A stretch of DNA of 34,350 nucleotides from Sulfuritalea sp. (GTDB taxonomy: Bacteria > Pseudomonadota > Gammaproteobacteria > Burkholderiales > Rhodocyclaceae), in NCBI GenBank assembly GCA_022842325.1, contig JALHPU010000043.1, forward strand, positions 1 to 34,350, in the 5' to 3' direction. How positions within the stretch are numbered: position 1 is the first letter of the stretch; the number at the start of each line of letters is the position of its first letter. The notes under the pieces were generated by a model that saw nothing but the letters and a program-made list of their open reading frames with translations, did not search any database and had not been told where the DNA came from. This document shows positions 7,838 through 16,466 of this stretch, piece by piece. A program made the translations under genes and the position numbers.

Positions 7838-8938
7838 TCAGGCTTCCTGCATCATGCGCCAGTACTGATACTTCATCATGGCGGCCGCACCGGCCACGAT
7901 CGAGACCAGCGTCAGCACCGATCCCAAGGCCAGCGTCGAGACCCCGGTAATCCCCTGGCCGATGGTACAGCCCATGGACAGGACGCCGCCAATGCCCATC
8001 AGCACGGCACCGACGGCGTGATTGACGAAGTCGCCGCCATTGACGAACCACTCGACGCGAAAACTGCGGGTAATCAGGGAATAAAGCAGGGACCCGACAA
8101 TCACTCCGGCCAGCGCCATGATGCCGAAGTTGATCAGCGAGGTATCGGCGGGGTTCATGACATAACGGGCCAGATCGCCCATCGGGCTCATGAAGGTGAA
8201 GGACTGGGTCTCGACCCGCAGCGGCTTGACGTCGGCAAAGTCGGCGAACTCCTTCCAGGCCACACCCATCGAACCGCCGGTGACATACCAGCCGACGATC
8301 ACGGCCAGGCCGATCACGACACCACCCAGGATGTGGTCGGAACTACCGCGAAAGTCGCGCGAGGAGAAGGCGAAACCCAGCAGCGCCATGGCCAGCACCG
8401 CGCCGAAAGCCGTATTGCCCAGTCCGGTCAGGTCGCCCAAAGCCTGACTGGCCTTGCCGGCCGCCGCCAGGTTGATCGTGGTGGCCGACATCACGCTGCC
8501 GAATACCGTGTCGTAGAAGTTGGTCCACAACATCGCATAGGCGCAGACCGAGGCGATCGCCAGAACCACTACGGATTTCAGGTTGCCGCCGCCAATGCGC
8601 ACCAGGGTCTTGTTGCCGCAACCCGACGCCAGGGTCATGCCGATGCCGAACATCAGCCCGCCCAGTACATAGCGCAGCCAGGCCAGATTGGGGGTCCGGT
8701 AGGGCGGAAAGGTGCCGGTACCGATCGTTGCCTTGCCCGAGGCTTCGAGCACCACGACGCCCAGCGTCGCCACGGCGATGGCCAGCATCCAGGCCCGCAG
8801 TCGCCCGGTGTCGCCCATGTTCACCCAGTCGGAAACGGCTCCCATGGTGCAAAAGTTGGTCTTGTTGGCGACCGCCCCCATGATGATTCCGGTGATGAAG
8901 ACTATGCCCAGAATCTGCAGATGAATCGTGAATTCCAT
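7838..8938 (-). CDS. YeeE/YedE family membrane transporter (thiosulfate importer TsuA-like)
   Basis: This polytopic inner-membrane protein (366 aa) of the YeeE/YedE family probably moves thiosulfate or a related sulfur compound into the cytoplasm. Many hydrophobic helices are evident, and it carries the family's three spaced cysteines in glycine-rich re-entrant motifs: C30 in NKTNFCTMGA, C107 in ASGCGNKTLVRIGGGN and C324 in LSMGCTIGQGITG. In the characterised TsuA protein, comparable cysteines line the thiosulfate path. ATG 8938 has GGAGGGG upstream. There is no TusA-like partner (TsuB) next to it, so the exact substrate is open. The window also has a sulfide:quinone oxidoreductase-like gene, which suits a sulfur-oxidising or sulfur-assimilating host. 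Confidence 0.88.
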   Translation of the reverse strand: MEFTIHLQILGIVFITGIIMGAVANKTNFCTMGAVSDWVNMGDTGRLRAWMLAIAVATLGVVVLEASGKATIGTGTFPPYRTPNLAWLRYVLGGLMFGIGMTLASGCGNKTLVRIGGGNLKSVVVLAIASVCAYAMLWTNFYDTVFGSVMSATTINLAAAGKASQALGDLTGLGNTAFGAVLAMALLGFAFSSRDFRGSSDHILGGVVIGLAVIVGWYVTGGSMGVAWKEFADFADVKPLRVETQSFTFMSPMGDLARYVMNPADTSLINFGIMALAGVIVGSLLYSLITRSFRVEWFVNGGDFVNHAVGAVLMGIGGVLSMGCTIGQGITGVSTLALGSVLTLVSIVAGAAAMMKYQYWRMMQEA

Positions 8939-9044
8939 GAACCCCTCCGATGCCCTCGCCGTGGCTAACCCTTTGTTGAGCCGGCGATTCTAGAATAATG
9001 GCCGGAACGTGGAATCAGTGTTCTTTGCGCCCGAATAATGGCAA

Positions 9045-9725
9045 TCAATTGCCGCCCGCATAACGGGTCGGGTCGGCGAGGCCCGCCGCGGCAAAGCCCT
9101 GGCTGCGCAGGCGGCAGGAATCGCACAGCCCACAGGCCCGGCCCGCCGCATCCGCCTGGTAACAAGACACTGTCAGTCCGTAATCGACGCCCAGTCTCCC
9201 GCCCTCGGCGATGATCTGCGCCTTGCTCAACTCTATCAATGGCGCGTGCACCTTTAGCGGACTGCCTTCGACCGCCGCCTTGGTCGCCAGGTTGGCCAGG
9301 GTCTCGAAGGACTGGATGAACTCCGGGCGGCAGTCGGGATAGCCCGAGTAATCCACGGCATTGACGCCGACGAAAATGTCCTGGGCGCCGAGCACCTCGG
9401 CCCAGGCCAGGGCGAGAGACAGCATGATGGTATTGCGCGCAGGGACGTAGGTCACCGGAATACCGGGCTGCACCCCGGCGATGGGCACCGCGATGGTGCT
9501 GTCGGTCAGCGCCGAGCCGCCCAGCTGGCCGAGATCGAGTTTCAGCACGCGATGCGCCGCCGCCCCCAGCACCGCCGCGACGCGCGCGGCCGCCTGGAGT
9601 TCAGCGCCGTGGCGCTGCCCATAATCGAGCGACAGGCAGTGGCAGGCAAAACCGCGCTCGCGCGCCAAGGCCAGCACCGTGGCGGAATCGAGGCCGCCGG
9701 AGAGAAGAACGACTGCGGGTTTCAT
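9045..9725 (-). CDS. queC: 7-cyano-7-deazaguanine synthase
   Basis: QueC converts 7-carboxy-7-deazaguanine to preQ0 with ATP and ammonia, a step toward queuosine in tRNA. The 226-aa protein begins with the PP-loop motif [12 protein letters not shown] (SGGLDS at 9-14). It keeps [18 protein letters not shown] and [17 protein letters not shown] for substrate binding. The C-terminal zinc site is made of C188, C198, C201 and C204 (the last three in CGLCDSC). The length is normal. No other queuosine genes are adjacent. The start ATG 9725 lacks a clear Shine-Dalgarno, and the start region is duplicated just upstream (17-base direct repeat, 9707-9748), so the present leader may be a recent rearrangement. 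It is divergent from miaB, another tRNA-modification gene. Confidence 0.95.
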   Translation of the reverse strand: MKPAVVLLSGGLDSATVLALARERGFACHCLSLDYGQRHGAELQAAARVAAVLGAAAHRVLKLDLGQLGGSALTDSTIAVPIAGVQPGIPVTYVPARNTIMLSLALAWAEVLGAQDIFVGVNAVDYSGYPDCRPEFIQSFETLANLATKAAVEGSPLKVHAPLIELSKAQIIAEGGRLGVDYGLTVSCYQADAAGRACGLCDSCRLRSQGFAAAGLADPTRYAGGN

Positions 9726-9748
9726 TTGAATGAACGACTGCGGGTTTC
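9707..9748. repeat. 17-base direct repeat across the queC start codon
   Basis: The 17-mer GAACGACTGCGGGTTTC occurs at 9707-9723 and again at 9732-9748, 25 bases apart. On the minus strand the first copy is codons 2-7 of queC, and the second lies in its leader, out of frame with queC because 25 is not a multiple of three. Confidence 0.9.
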
Positions 9749-9791
9749 GATCCGGGCGATGGTAGCAAACAGGCGGCGACAGCGGCTGTTC

Positions 9792-9797
9792 TATAAT
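9792..9797 (+). promoter_or_regulatory. Possible -10 box for miaB
   Basis: A perfect TATAAT lies 34 bases before the miaB ATG, in a GC-rich setting where it stands out. No acceptable -35 box is found 16-18 bases upstream, so the call is tentative. The leader would be about 28 bases with no Shine-Dalgarno. Confidence 0.4.
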
Positions 9798-9831
9798 TGC
9801 CGGCCTTCTTCATCTATCCCGCCAATCAACG

Positions 9832-11202
9832 ATGGCAAAGAAAGTGTTCATCCGCACCTTCGGCTGCCAGATGAACGAATACGACTCGGACAAGATGGCC
9901 GACGTGCTGGCCGGCAGCGAAGGCGTGGTCAAGACGGACAAGCCCGAGGAAGCCGACATCATCCTGTTCAACACCTGCTCGGTGCGCGAAAAGGCGCAGG
10001 AGAAGGTGTTCCACGACCTCGGCCGGATCCGCCACCTGAAGCAGATCAACCCGAACCTGGTGATCGGCGTCGGCGGCTGCGTCGCCAGCCAGGAAGGTGC
10101 GGCGATCGTCGCCCGCGCGCCCTACGTCGATCTCGTCTTCGGCCCGCAGACCCTGCACCGTCTGCCGCAGATGATCGCCGCGCGCCGGGAGAGCGGGCGC
10201 GCGCAGGTCGACATTTCCTTCCCGGAAATCGAAAAGTTCGACGCTTTGCCCGCCGCCACCGTCACCGGAACGTCGGCCTTCGTCTCGATCATGGAGGGCT
10301 GCTCCAAATACTGCAGCTTCTGCGTCGTGCCCTACACGCGCGGCGAGGAAGTCTCGCGCCCGCTGGACGACGTGGTCGCAGAAATCACCGGACTGGTCGC
10401 GCGCGGCGTGCGCGAAGTCACGCTGCTGGGCCAGAACGTCAATGCCTACCGGGGAAAATTCGGCGGCGACATGGGCGAAGACGATCCAGCCGACCTGGCC
10501 TTCCTGATCGAAGCCCTGGCCGGCATGGAAGGCATCGAGCGCATCCGCTACACGACCTCGCACCCGCGCGAAATGACGCAAAGGCTGATTGACGTATACC
10601 GCACGACGCCGAAGCTGGTCTCGCATCTGCACCTGCCGGTGCAGTCGGGTTCCGACCGCATCCTGGCAGCGATGAAGCGCGGCTACTCGGTGCTCGAGTT
10701 CAAGTCGCTGGTGAAAAAGCTCAAGGCGGCGCGGCCCGACCTGTCGCTGTCGTCCGACTTCATCATCGGTTTCCCCGGCGAAAGCGAAGAGGACTTCGAA
10801 AAAACCATGCGCCTGGTCGAGGAACTGAACTTCGACAACAGCTTCTCCTTTGTGTATAGCCCGCGTCCCGGCACGCCGGCCGCCGAGATGGCCGACCACA
10901 CACCGGCGGAACTCAAGATAAAGCGGCTGATGCGCCTGCAGAAGACCATCGAAGCGCAGGCCCTGAAAATCAGCCAGGCGATGGTCGGCACGATCCAGCG
11001 CGTCCTGGTCGAAGGCCATGCGCGCAAGGATGCCAGCGAGCTGGCCGGACGCACCGACAACAATCGTGTCGTGAACTTCGCCGGCCACGAGCGCCTGATC
11101 GGCCATTTCGTCGATGTCGTCATCACCGCCGCGCTGCCGCACAGCCTGCGCGGCGAAGTCGCCCGCCGTGCCGAAACGGCCGACGCGGCCATTACCATCT
11201 AA
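9832..11202 (+). CDS. miaB: tRNA-2-methylthio-N6-isopentenyladenosine synthase (radical SAM)
   Basis: MiaB adds the methylthio group to i6A37 in tRNAs that read U-starting codons. It uses two [4Fe-4S] clusters and S-adenosylmethionine. The 456-aa protein has the N-terminal methylthiotransferase domain with cluster ligands C12 ([10 protein letters not shown]), C49 (NTCSVREKA) and C83 (GGCVASQEG). The radical SAM motif C157-x3-C161-x2-C164 lies in [11 protein letters not shown]-terminal TRAM domain covers about 385-450. [16 protein letters not shown] and [15 protein letters not shown] segments are also present. ATG 9832 has no good Shine-Dalgarno but gives the standard N-terminus. It leads the row miaB-phoH-ybeY-corC-lnt, the same order as in E. 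coli. ErpA in this window could supply its clusters, but that is only a family-level inference. Confidence 0.97.
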   Translation: MAKKVFIRTFGCQMNEYDSDKMADVLAGSEGVVKTDKPEEADIILFNTCSVREKAQEKVFHDLGRIRHLKQINPNLVIGVGGCVASQEGAAIVARAPYVDLVFGPQTLHRLPQMIAARRESGRAQVDISFPEIEKFDALPAATVTGTSAFVSIMEGCSKYCSFCVVPYTRGEEVSRPLDDVVAEITGLVARGVREVTLLGQNVNAYRGKFGGDMGEDDPADLAFLIEALAGMEGIERIRYTTSHPREMTQRLIDVYRTTPKLVSHLHLPVQSGSDRILAAMKRGYSVLEFKSLVKKLKAARPDLSLSSDFIIGFPGESEEDFEKTMRLVEELNFDNSFSFVYSPRPGTPAAEMADHTPAELKIKRLMRLQKTIEAQALKISQAMVGTIQRVLVEGHARKDASELAGRTDNNRVVNFAGHERLIGHFVDVVITAALPHSLRGEVARRAETADAAITI

Positions 11203-11228
11203 GACAGCAAGCCACCGGATCAGACGCC

Positions 11229-12218
11229 CTGAGCAAATCGCCGACTCCCTCGCCGCGTCCGCTGACGCTTTCCCTGCAGCCGCTGGACAACGCGCGACTG
11301 CAAAATCTCTGCGGCGCACTCGACGAGAACCTGCGCCAGATCGAGGCCGCATTCGACGTCACGATTGCGCGTCGCGGCCAGCATTGCCGGATCAGCGGCG
11401 AACAGGCGCAGGCGCGCCTGGCCGCGCGGGCGCTGCAGCATTTCTACCAGGAGGCGAGCGCACCGCTGTCGATCGACGAACTGCAGCTCGGCCTGATCGA
11501 AATCACCCGCAACCGCGACGCCCATGCCCCGGCGCAGCCCAATGCCGGCCTGCTGACGCGCAAGACCGACCTGCACGGCCGTACGCGGAACCAGTCGGCG
11601 TATTTGCGCAACATCCAGGAACACGACATCACTTTCGGCATCGGCCCGGCCGGCACCGGCAAGACCTACCTCGCGGTCGCCTCCGCCATCGATGCCTTCG
11701 AGCGCGACCAGGTCAGCCGCATCGTGCTGACCCGGCCGGCAGTCGAGGCCGGCGAGCGGCTCGGCTTCCTGCCCGGCGACCTGGCGCAGAAGATCGATCC
11801 CTACCTGCGCCCGCTCTACGATGCGCTCTACGACCTGATGGGCTTCGAAAAGGTGTCCAAGCTGTTCGAGAAGCAAAGCATCGAGATTGCGCCGCTGGCC
11901 TACATGCGCGGGCGCACGCTGAATCATGCCTTTATCATCCTCGATGAGGCGCAGAACACCACGCCGGAGCAGATGAAAATGTTCCTCACCCGCATCGGCA
12001 TCGGCGCCAAGGCTGTGGTCACCGGCGACGTGACGCAGATCGACCTGCCGCGCGGGCAGAAGTCGGGCCTGGTCGAAGCGCGGCGCATCCTCGCCGATGT
12101 GCGCGGCCTGGCCTTCACCGATTTCGACGCCTCCGATGTGGTGCGCCACCCGCTGGTGGCGCGCATCGTCGATGCCTACGAGAAGCATGGCGCCGTCCGC
12201 CAGACGCCGGCTGCCTGA
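11229..12218 (+). CDS. ybeZ: PhoH-like ATPase (YbeZ)
   Basis: This PhoH/YbeZ-type ATPase works with YbeY and RNases in rRNA maturation and ribosome quality control. The frame from 11229 encodes 329 aa, the normal family size. A KH-like N-terminal part (about 10-85) precedes the P-loop NTPase. Walker A is GPAGTGKT (139-146) and Walker B ends in LDEAQN (D239, E240), with [17 protein letters not shown] and [10 protein letters not shown] as further family blocks. The frame has no ATG, GTG or TTG before residue 126 that would keep the N-terminal domain. The best start is CTG at 11229 (CTG AGC AAA TCG), 27 bases after the miaB stop, with only a weak CGGA upstream. It overlaps ybeY by 32 bases. Function is sure, start codon is not. 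Confidence 0.9.
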   Translation: MSKSPTPSPRPLTLSLQPLDNARLQNLCGALDENLRQIEAAFDVTIARRGQHCRISGEQAQARLAARALQHFYQEASAPLSIDELQLGLIEITRNRDAHAPAQPNAGLLTRKTDLHGRTRNQSAYLRNIQEHDITFGIGPAGTGKTYLAVASAIDAFERDQVSRIVLTRPAVEAGERLGFLPGDLAQKIDPYLRPLYDALYDLMGFEKVSKLFEKQSIEIAPLAYMRGRTLNHAFIILDEAQNTTPEQMKMFLTRIGIGAKAVVTGDVTQIDLPRGQKSGLVEARRILADVRGLAFTDFDASDVVRHPLVARIVDAYEKHGAVRQTPAA

Positions 12219-12645
12219 ACTGCGCCTCGCGGTGCAGTATCCGGGTGGCAACGAGGGCGCGCCGACTCGTCCGCAGCTGCGGCGCTGGGTACGCGCCGCC
12301 TGTGCGATACCCGCCGAAGTGACGCTGCGCTTCGTCGGCGACGAAGAAGGGCGAAATCTCAACCGCGATTACCGCGGCAAGGACTACGCCACCAACGTGC
12401 TGTCCTTTCCCTACGAATCCGGCACCCGGGTTTGCGGCGATCTGGTGCTCTGCCTGCCGGTGGTGGCGCGCGAAGCGGCGGAACAGGGCAAGCCGGCGGA
12501 AGCCCACTACGCGCACATGGTGGTGCATGGTATGCTGCATTTGCAGGGCTATGACCACGAGACCAGCCAAGCCGATGCCGAACGCATGGAAGCGATCGAG
12601 CGTGAAATACTGGCCGGTCTCGGTTACCCCGATCCTTATGGTTGA
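12187..12645 (+). CDS. ybeY: Endoribonuclease / rRNA maturation factor YbeY
   Basis: YbeY is a zinc-dependent RNase needed for 16S rRNA 3'-end maturation and 70S quality control. From ATG 12187 it is 152 aa, as in other bacteria. The metal site HxxxHxxxxxH is complete: H114, H118 and H124 in [11 protein letters not shown]. The block [29 protein letters not shown] fits the family core (read in parts). ATG 12187 lies inside the end of phoH (32-base overlap), and the longer upstream frame is an out-of-frame reading of phoH. It is followed two bases later by corC. The phoH-ybeY-corC trio is a conserved functional group. Confidence 0.95.
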   Translation: MAPSARRRLPELRLAVQYPGGNEGAPTRPQLRRWVRAACAIPAEVTLRFVGDEEGRNLNRDYRGKDYATNVLSFPYESGTRVCGDLVLCLPVVAREAAEQGKPAEAHYAHMVVHGMLHLQGYDHETSQADAERMEAIEREILAGLGYPDPYG

Positions 12646-12647
12646 GC

Positions 12648-13502
12648 ATGGACCCGTCCAGTAGACCCAGTCTGATCGAACGGCTTACCGCGCTGCTGTT
12701 GCGCGAACCCGAAGACCGCGAACAACTCCTTGAACTGCTCCATGGCGCCTTCGAGCGCCATCTGATGGACGCCGACGCGCTGTCGATCATTGAAGGCGCG
12801 CTCTCGGTGGCCGACATGGCGGTGCGCGACATCATGGTGCCGCGCGCGCAGATGGACGTGGTCGATATCAACGAGTCGCCCGAACAGATCGTCGAAACCG
12901 TGCTGACGACGGCCCACTCGCGCTTCCCGGCGATCGGCGAAAGCAAGGACGACGTGCTCGGCATCCTGCTGGCGAAGGACTTGCTGCGCTATTTCGCCGG
13001 CAAGGAATTCGACCTGCGCGACACCCTGCGCCCGGCGATATTCATTCCCGAATCGAAGCGGCTCAACGTGCTGCTGCGCGAATTCCGCGCTTCGCGCAAT
13101 CACATGGCCATCGTGGTCGACGAATACGGCGGCGTCGCCGGCCTGGTCACCATCGAAGACGTGCTGGAGCAGATCGTCGGCGACATCGAGGACGAATATG
13201 ATTTCGACGAAACCGCCGACAACATCGTCACCGACAACACCGGCCGCTACCGGGTCAAGGCCGTGACCGAAATCGCCGACTTCAACGCCGCCTTCGGCAC
13301 CGAGTTTTCGGACGAGCATTTCGATACCGTCGGCGGCCTGGTCATCCACCACCTGGGCCGCCTGCCCAAGCGCAACGAAGTGGTCAGCCTGGACGGCCTG
13401 CGCATGCAGATCCTGCGCGCCGACAGCCGCCGCGTGCATACCCTGCTGGTCGATCGGCAGAAGGATCTGCCGCTGTCGACGCCACTCGCTGCCGACGAAT
13501 GA
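12648..13502 (+). CDS. corC: CBS-domain protein CorC/YbeX (magnesium/ribosome-linked)
   Basis: This cytoplasmic protein (284 aa) of the CorC/HlyC family is linked in enteric bacteria to Mg2+/Co2+ efflux and to ribosome metabolism (YbeX). It has an N-terminal helical segment, two CBS domains (about 65-185, with VRDIMVPRAQMDVVDIN and IVVDEYGGVAGLVTIEDVLEQIVGDIEDE in parts), and a CorC_HlyC transporter-associated domain (about 200-280, with FDTVGGLVIHHLGRLPKRNE). ATG 12648 comes two bases after the ybeY stop; a TTG six bases earlier is less likely. The end overlaps lnt by four bases (ATGA), so translation is coupled. Whether it acts on ion transport or ribosomes here is not visible in the sequence. 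Confidence 0.93.
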   Translation: MDPSSRPSLIERLTALLLREPEDREQLLELLHGAFERHLMDADALSIIEGALSVADMAVRDIMVPRAQMDVVDINESPEQIVETVLTTAHSRFPAIGESKDDVLGILLAKDLLRYFAGKEFDLRDTLRPAIFIPESKRLNVLLREFRASRNHMAIVVDEYGGVAGLVTIEDVLEQIVGDIEDEYDFDETADNIVTDNTGRYRVKAVTEIADFNAAFGTEFSDEHFDTVGGLVIHHLGRLPKRNEVVSLDGLRMQILRADSRRVHTLLVDRQKDLPLSTPLAADE

Positions 13503-14962
13503 CCCAGCGGCGGCCGGCAGTCCTCCTGCTCGCCGCGTTTGCGCTGGGCGCGTTCTGCGTCCTCGGTTTCGCGCCTTTCGACCGTTATTTCACCGTCTGG
13601 CCAGCGCCGACTCTTGCACTGGGCGGCCTGTTCCTGCTCTGGCGGCGGGCCGCCAGCGCGCGCGCGGCGGCGCTGCTGGGCCTGGCCTGGGGCGCCGGCT
13701 TTTTCCTGTGCGGCGTGTCCTGGGTCTATGTCAGCCTGTCGCAGTTCGGTGGCATGGCGCCGCCCGCCGCTGCCGCCGCGACGCTGCTGTTCTGCCTTTA
13801 CCTCGCGCTGTTTCCTGCGCTGGCCGGGGGCCTGTTCCGCCGCTGGCAACACAACACGATACGCGATGCGCTGCTTTTCGCCGGTCTGTGGACCCTCACC
13901 GAATGGCTGCGCGGCACGTTGCTCACCGGCTTCCCCTGGCTGGCAGTCGGCTATTCGCAAAGCCCGCCCAGCCCGCTGGCCGGCTGGGCCTCGGTGCTCG
14001 GCGTGTATGGCGTCGGTTTCATCGTGGCGCTGGCCGGCGCACTGCTGGCTGCCGGCTGGCGCAAGCCGGCGACGTGGGCCGCGATCCTGCTGCTGCTCGG
14101 CGCCGGCGGCCTGCTACGGGCCATGGACTGGACCCAGCCGGCCGGCAGCCCGATTACCGTCAGCCTGCTGCAGGGCAACGTGCCGCAAAGCCTGAAGTGG
14201 GATCCGAAGCGGCTGCCGCTGTCGGTCGATACCTATCTGCGCTTGGCGAAGTCACACCCGGCGACGCTCACGGTGCTGCCCGAAACCGCCTTGCCCCTGT
14301 ACTTCAGCGAAGTCCCGCGCGACGTGTTGCGCGGCCTGACCAGCCATGGCGATGCCCTGTTCGGCGTGGCGATCGGCACCACCGATGGCGGCTATACCAA
14401 CGGTGCCGTGACGCTGAGCCCGGAGCTAATGGCGAAGGCCTATGCCAAGCGCCACCTGGTTCCCTTCGGCGAATATCCGCCGCCGGGCTTCGCCTGGTTC
14501 TTCCGCTTTGCGCAGATTCCCATGTCGAATTTCACCGCGGGCCAGCCGCGCCAGCCGCCGCTTGACGTGGCCGGACAGCGCATCGCGCCGAATATCTGCT
14601 ACGAGGATCTGTTCGGCGAGGAACTGCTCGGCGCCCTGCCGGCCGCGACCCTGCTGGTGAACCTATCCAATACCGCATGGTTCGGCGATTCGCTGGCGCA
14701 GCCGCAGCACTTGCAGATCGCCCAATTGCGCGCGATCGAAACCGGCCGCGTGATGCTGCGCGCCACCAATACCGGAATGACCGCGATGGTCGGCGCCGAC
14801 GGCGTCATCGCCGCCGCCCTGCCGCCATTCACCACTGCGGCGCTGGTGGTGCAGGCCCAGGGGCGCTCGGGCCTGACGCCCTATGCGCGCTGGGGCAACC
14901 TGCTGGCGCTGCTGATCGCCGTCGGCGCCTGCCTGCAGGCGCTGCGACGGAAAAGGGATTAG
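13499..14962 (+). CDS. lnt: Apolipoprotein N-acyltransferase
   Basis: Lnt adds the third acyl chain to the N-terminal cysteine of lipoproteins at the periplasmic face of the inner membrane, the step required for Lol export. The 487-aa protein has about seven hydrophobic helices in the first 205 residues and one at the C-terminus, with a nitrilase-like domain between. The catalytic triad is visible: E262 in LPETALPLYF, K317 in YAKRHLVPFGEYPP and C367 in NICYEDLFGEE. The start overlaps corC by four bases. A copy of the window's dispersed repeat core lies at 13591-13612 within the first helices (reading TVWPAPT). The stop overlaps by four bases the stop of the convergent small gene at 14959. Confidence 0.96.
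   Translation: MTQRRPAVLLLAAFALGAFCVLGFAPFDRYFTVWPAPTLALGGLFLLWRRAASARAAALLGLAWGAGFFLCGVSWVYVSLSQFGGMAPPAAAAATLLFCLYLALFPALAGGLFRRWQHNTIRDALLFAGLWTLTEWLRGTLLTGFPWLAVGYSQSPPSPLAGWASVLGVYGVGFIVALAGALLAAGWRKPATWAAILLLLGAGGLLRAMDWTQPAGSPITVSLLQGNVPQSLKWDPKRLPLSVDTYLRLAKSHPATLTVLPETALPLYFSEVPRDVLRGLTSHGDALFGVAIGTTDGGYTNGAVTLSPELMAKAYAKRHLVPFGEYPPPGFAWFFRFAQIPMSNFTAGQPRQPPLDVAGQRIAPNICYEDLFGEELLGALPAATLLVNLSNTAWFGDSLAQPQHLQIAQLRAIETGRVMLRATNTGMTAMVGADGVIAAALPPFTTAALVVQAQGRSGLTPYARWGNLLALLIAVGACLQALRRKRD
13591..13612 (+). repeat. Dispersed repeat core, copy E (inside lnt)
   Basis: CACCGT, CTG, then GCCAGCGCCGACT matches the shared core (CRSCGT + 3 + GCCRGCGCCGACT). The match with copy A continues for two more bases, CT. 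It is translated as part of lnt, so chance or coding constraint is possible. Confidence 0.45.
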
Positions 14963-15273
14963 AGCTTGTAAGCCGCCATATCGATGGTCAGCGACGGCCG
15001 CCCCATGGCTTGCAGCGCGGCACACAGGAAGCGGCGCGCCTGCGGCGTCAGCGGGTTGTAGTCTGCCGGCTTGAAGTTCACGGCCAGCAGCAGGATCTGG
15101 TCGATCAGCAGCATTTTCCCCATCGGGTTCGGCGTTTCCAGCCCGGCTTCGAGAAATGCTTCGGCAATCCAGTGCCGTGCGCTGGCGGGATCGAAGGCAG
15201 CAAGCTCGTCTGCGCCCAGAGCGAAATCGTAACGCTCGCCGTTCTTCAACACCACACTGACTTGATGATCCAC
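14959..15273 (-). CDS. Small conserved-looking hypothetical protein
   Basis: This 104-aa soluble protein was not recognised. It begins MDHQVSVVLKNGERYDFALG, an N-terminal beta-like segment. A predicted helical part follows with ARHWIAEAFLEAG and LLIDQILLLAVNF, and it ends in a basic/hydrophobic tail with ARRFLCAALQAMGRP. No signal peptide, membrane helix or metal motif is seen. The start is chosen at GTG 15273 because AAGGAG lies seven bases before it on the minus strand. The frame stays open further upstream, but that extension is arginine-rich and reads the glyQ leader, so it is rejected. The stop codon overlaps that of the convergent lnt by four bases. Codon use is like the neighbours, so it is likely a real gene. 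Confidence 0.7.
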   Translation of the reverse strand: MDHQVSVVLKNGERYDFALGADELAAFDPASARHWIAEAFLEAGLETPNPMGKMLLIDQILLLAVNFKPADYNPLTPQARRFLCAALQAMGRPSLTIDMAAYKL

Positions 15274-15368
15274 GGTACCGCTCCTTAAGCTTTGGTTGAA
15301 CTGGTCGGGATGATACCGGAAGCGGCTGCGACTGAGCCGGCGGCTTCGAGCCCGCCATGGAAACCCTG

Positions 15369-15374
15369 TAAAAT
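15369..15374 (+). promoter_or_regulatory. Possible -10 box for glyQ-glyS
   Basis: TAAAAT, preceded by TG, stands out in a GC-rich spacer 31 bases before the glyQ ATG. The best partner -35 is a poor TTCGAG 18 bases upstream. This is a weak call based mainly on position. Confidence 0.35.
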
Positions 15375-15405
15375 CGCCGCTCTTGCGAATTTGCGGGGTT
15401 TCCCG

Positions 15406-16464
15406 ATGAACCAAAAACCGGCGTTTAGTTCCGACGTCACGCGCACGCATCAGTCTTCACTGAAAGTCGAGAAGCCGACTTTTAGTTCCGACGTCACGCC
15501 CACAAGCGGGCATGAGTCTTCACTGAAACTTGGCAAGCCAAGTTTTCAGGAAATCATCCTGCGCCTGCAAGCATTCTGGAACCAGCAGGGGTGCGCGTTG
15601 CTGCAGCCCTATGACATGGAAGTTGGCGCCGGCACCAGCCATACCGCCACCTTTCTCCGCGCCCTCGGCCCCGAGCCGTGGAAGGCGGGCTACGTGCAAC
15701 CCTCGCGCCGCCCCAAGGACGGCCGCTACGGCGAGAACCCCAACCGCATGCAGCACTACTACCAATACCAGGTGGTGCTCAAACCCGCGCCGGCGAACAT
15801 CCTTGAACTCTATCTCGATTCGCTCGAGGCGCTCGGCTTCGACCTGAAGCAGAACGACGTGCGCTTCGTCGAGGACGACTGGGAAAACCCGACCTTGGGC
15901 GCCTGGGGCCTGGGCTGGGAAGTCTGGCTCAACGGCATGGAAGTCACCCAGTTCACCTATTTCCAGCAGGTCGGCGGCATCGACTGCAAGCCGATCACCG
16001 GCGAGATCACCTACGGCCTCGAGCGCCTGGCGATGTACCTGCAGGGCGTTGAGAACGTCTTCGACCTGGTCTATGCGCCGGGACTGAAATATGGCGACGT
16101 CTTCCACCAGAACGAGGTCGAGCAGAGCGCCTACAACTTCGAACACAGCAACGTCGAGTTCCTGCTCACTGCCTTCGGCGCGCATGAAGGCAATGCGAAG
16201 CACCTGATGGAGCAGCAACTGGCGTTGCCGGCCTACGAACAGGTGCTGAAGGCCGCGCACACCTTTAACCTGCTCGATGCGCGCGGCGCCATCTCGGTCA
16301 CCGAGCGCGCCGCCTACATCGGCCGCATCCGCAACCTCGCGCGCAGCGTGGCGCAGAGCTACCTCGAAAGCCGCGCGCGGCTGGGCTTCCCGATGGCGCC
16401 GCAAGCCTGGGCCGACGAAGTGATGGCAAAACTGAACGAACAAGCGGCGAAGAAGGCGGCCTGA
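15406..16464 (+). CDS. glyQ: Glycyl-tRNA synthetase alpha subunit, with an unusual repeat-derived N-terminal extension
   Basis: GlyQ is the catalytic subunit of the alpha2beta2 glycyl-tRNA synthetase. From ATG 15406 the protein is 352 aa, against roughly 300-315 usual. The normal family start is at [15 protein letters not shown] (residue 44 onward). The catalytic domain follows with [41 protein letters not shown] and [19 protein letters not shown] (read in parts). Residues 4-43 are two tandem units, [19 protein letters not shown] and [21 protein letters not shown], which look like a repeat inserted in frame. No ATG, GTG or TTG lies between the repeats and the conserved part; only CTG 15523 could bypass most of the extension. 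The Shine-Dalgarno at 15406 is poor. glyS follows after two bases. Confidence 0.93.
   Translation: MNQKPAFSSDVTRTHQSSLKVEKPTFSSDVTPTSGHESSLKLGKPSFQEIILRLQAFWNQQGCALLQPYDMEVGAGTSHTATFLRALGPEPWKAGYVQPSRRPKDGRYGENPNRMQHYYQYQVVLKPAPANILELYLDSLEALGFDLKQNDVRFVEDDWENPTLGAWGLGWEVWLNGMEVTQFTYFQQVGGIDCKPITGEITYGLERLAMYLQGVENVFDLVYAPGLKYGDVFHQNEVEQSAYNFEHSNVEFLLTAFGAHEGNAKHLMEQQLALPAYEQVLKAAHTFNLLDARGAISVTERAAYIGRIRNLARSVAQSYLESRARLGFPMAPQAWADEVMAKLNEQAAKKAA
15415..15550 (+). repeat. Tandem hairpin-forming repeat inside the glyQ 5' end
   Basis: Unit 1 (15415-15471) and unit 2 (15472-15534) share a 19-base exact block (TTTAGTTCCGACGTCACGC at 15424 and 15481) and a 14-base block (AGTCTTCACTGAAA at 15452 and 15515). 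Each unit end forms a dyad. One is ACTGAAAGTCG (15459-15469) with CGACTTTTAGT (15476-15486). The other is AACTTGGC (15527-15534) with GCCAAGTT (15537-15544). Units differ by two codons, keeping the frame. Confidence 0.88.
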
Positions 16465-16466
16465 AC

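Noticed and set aside
8230..8245. GGCAAAGTCGGCG resembling repeat copy D inside the YeeE gene
   Set aside because: The match stops before the GGCGCC centre and the rest of the core is missing, so it was not counted as a copy.
12097..12186. Upstream extension of ybeY
   Set aside because: These 30 codons are an out-of-frame reading of phoH rich in Arg, Pro and Ser; ATG 12187 gives the normal YbeY length.
15274..15450. N-terminal extension of the small minus-strand gene after lnt
   Set aside because: It covers the glyQ leader and start; GTG 15273 has AAGGAG at the right distance.
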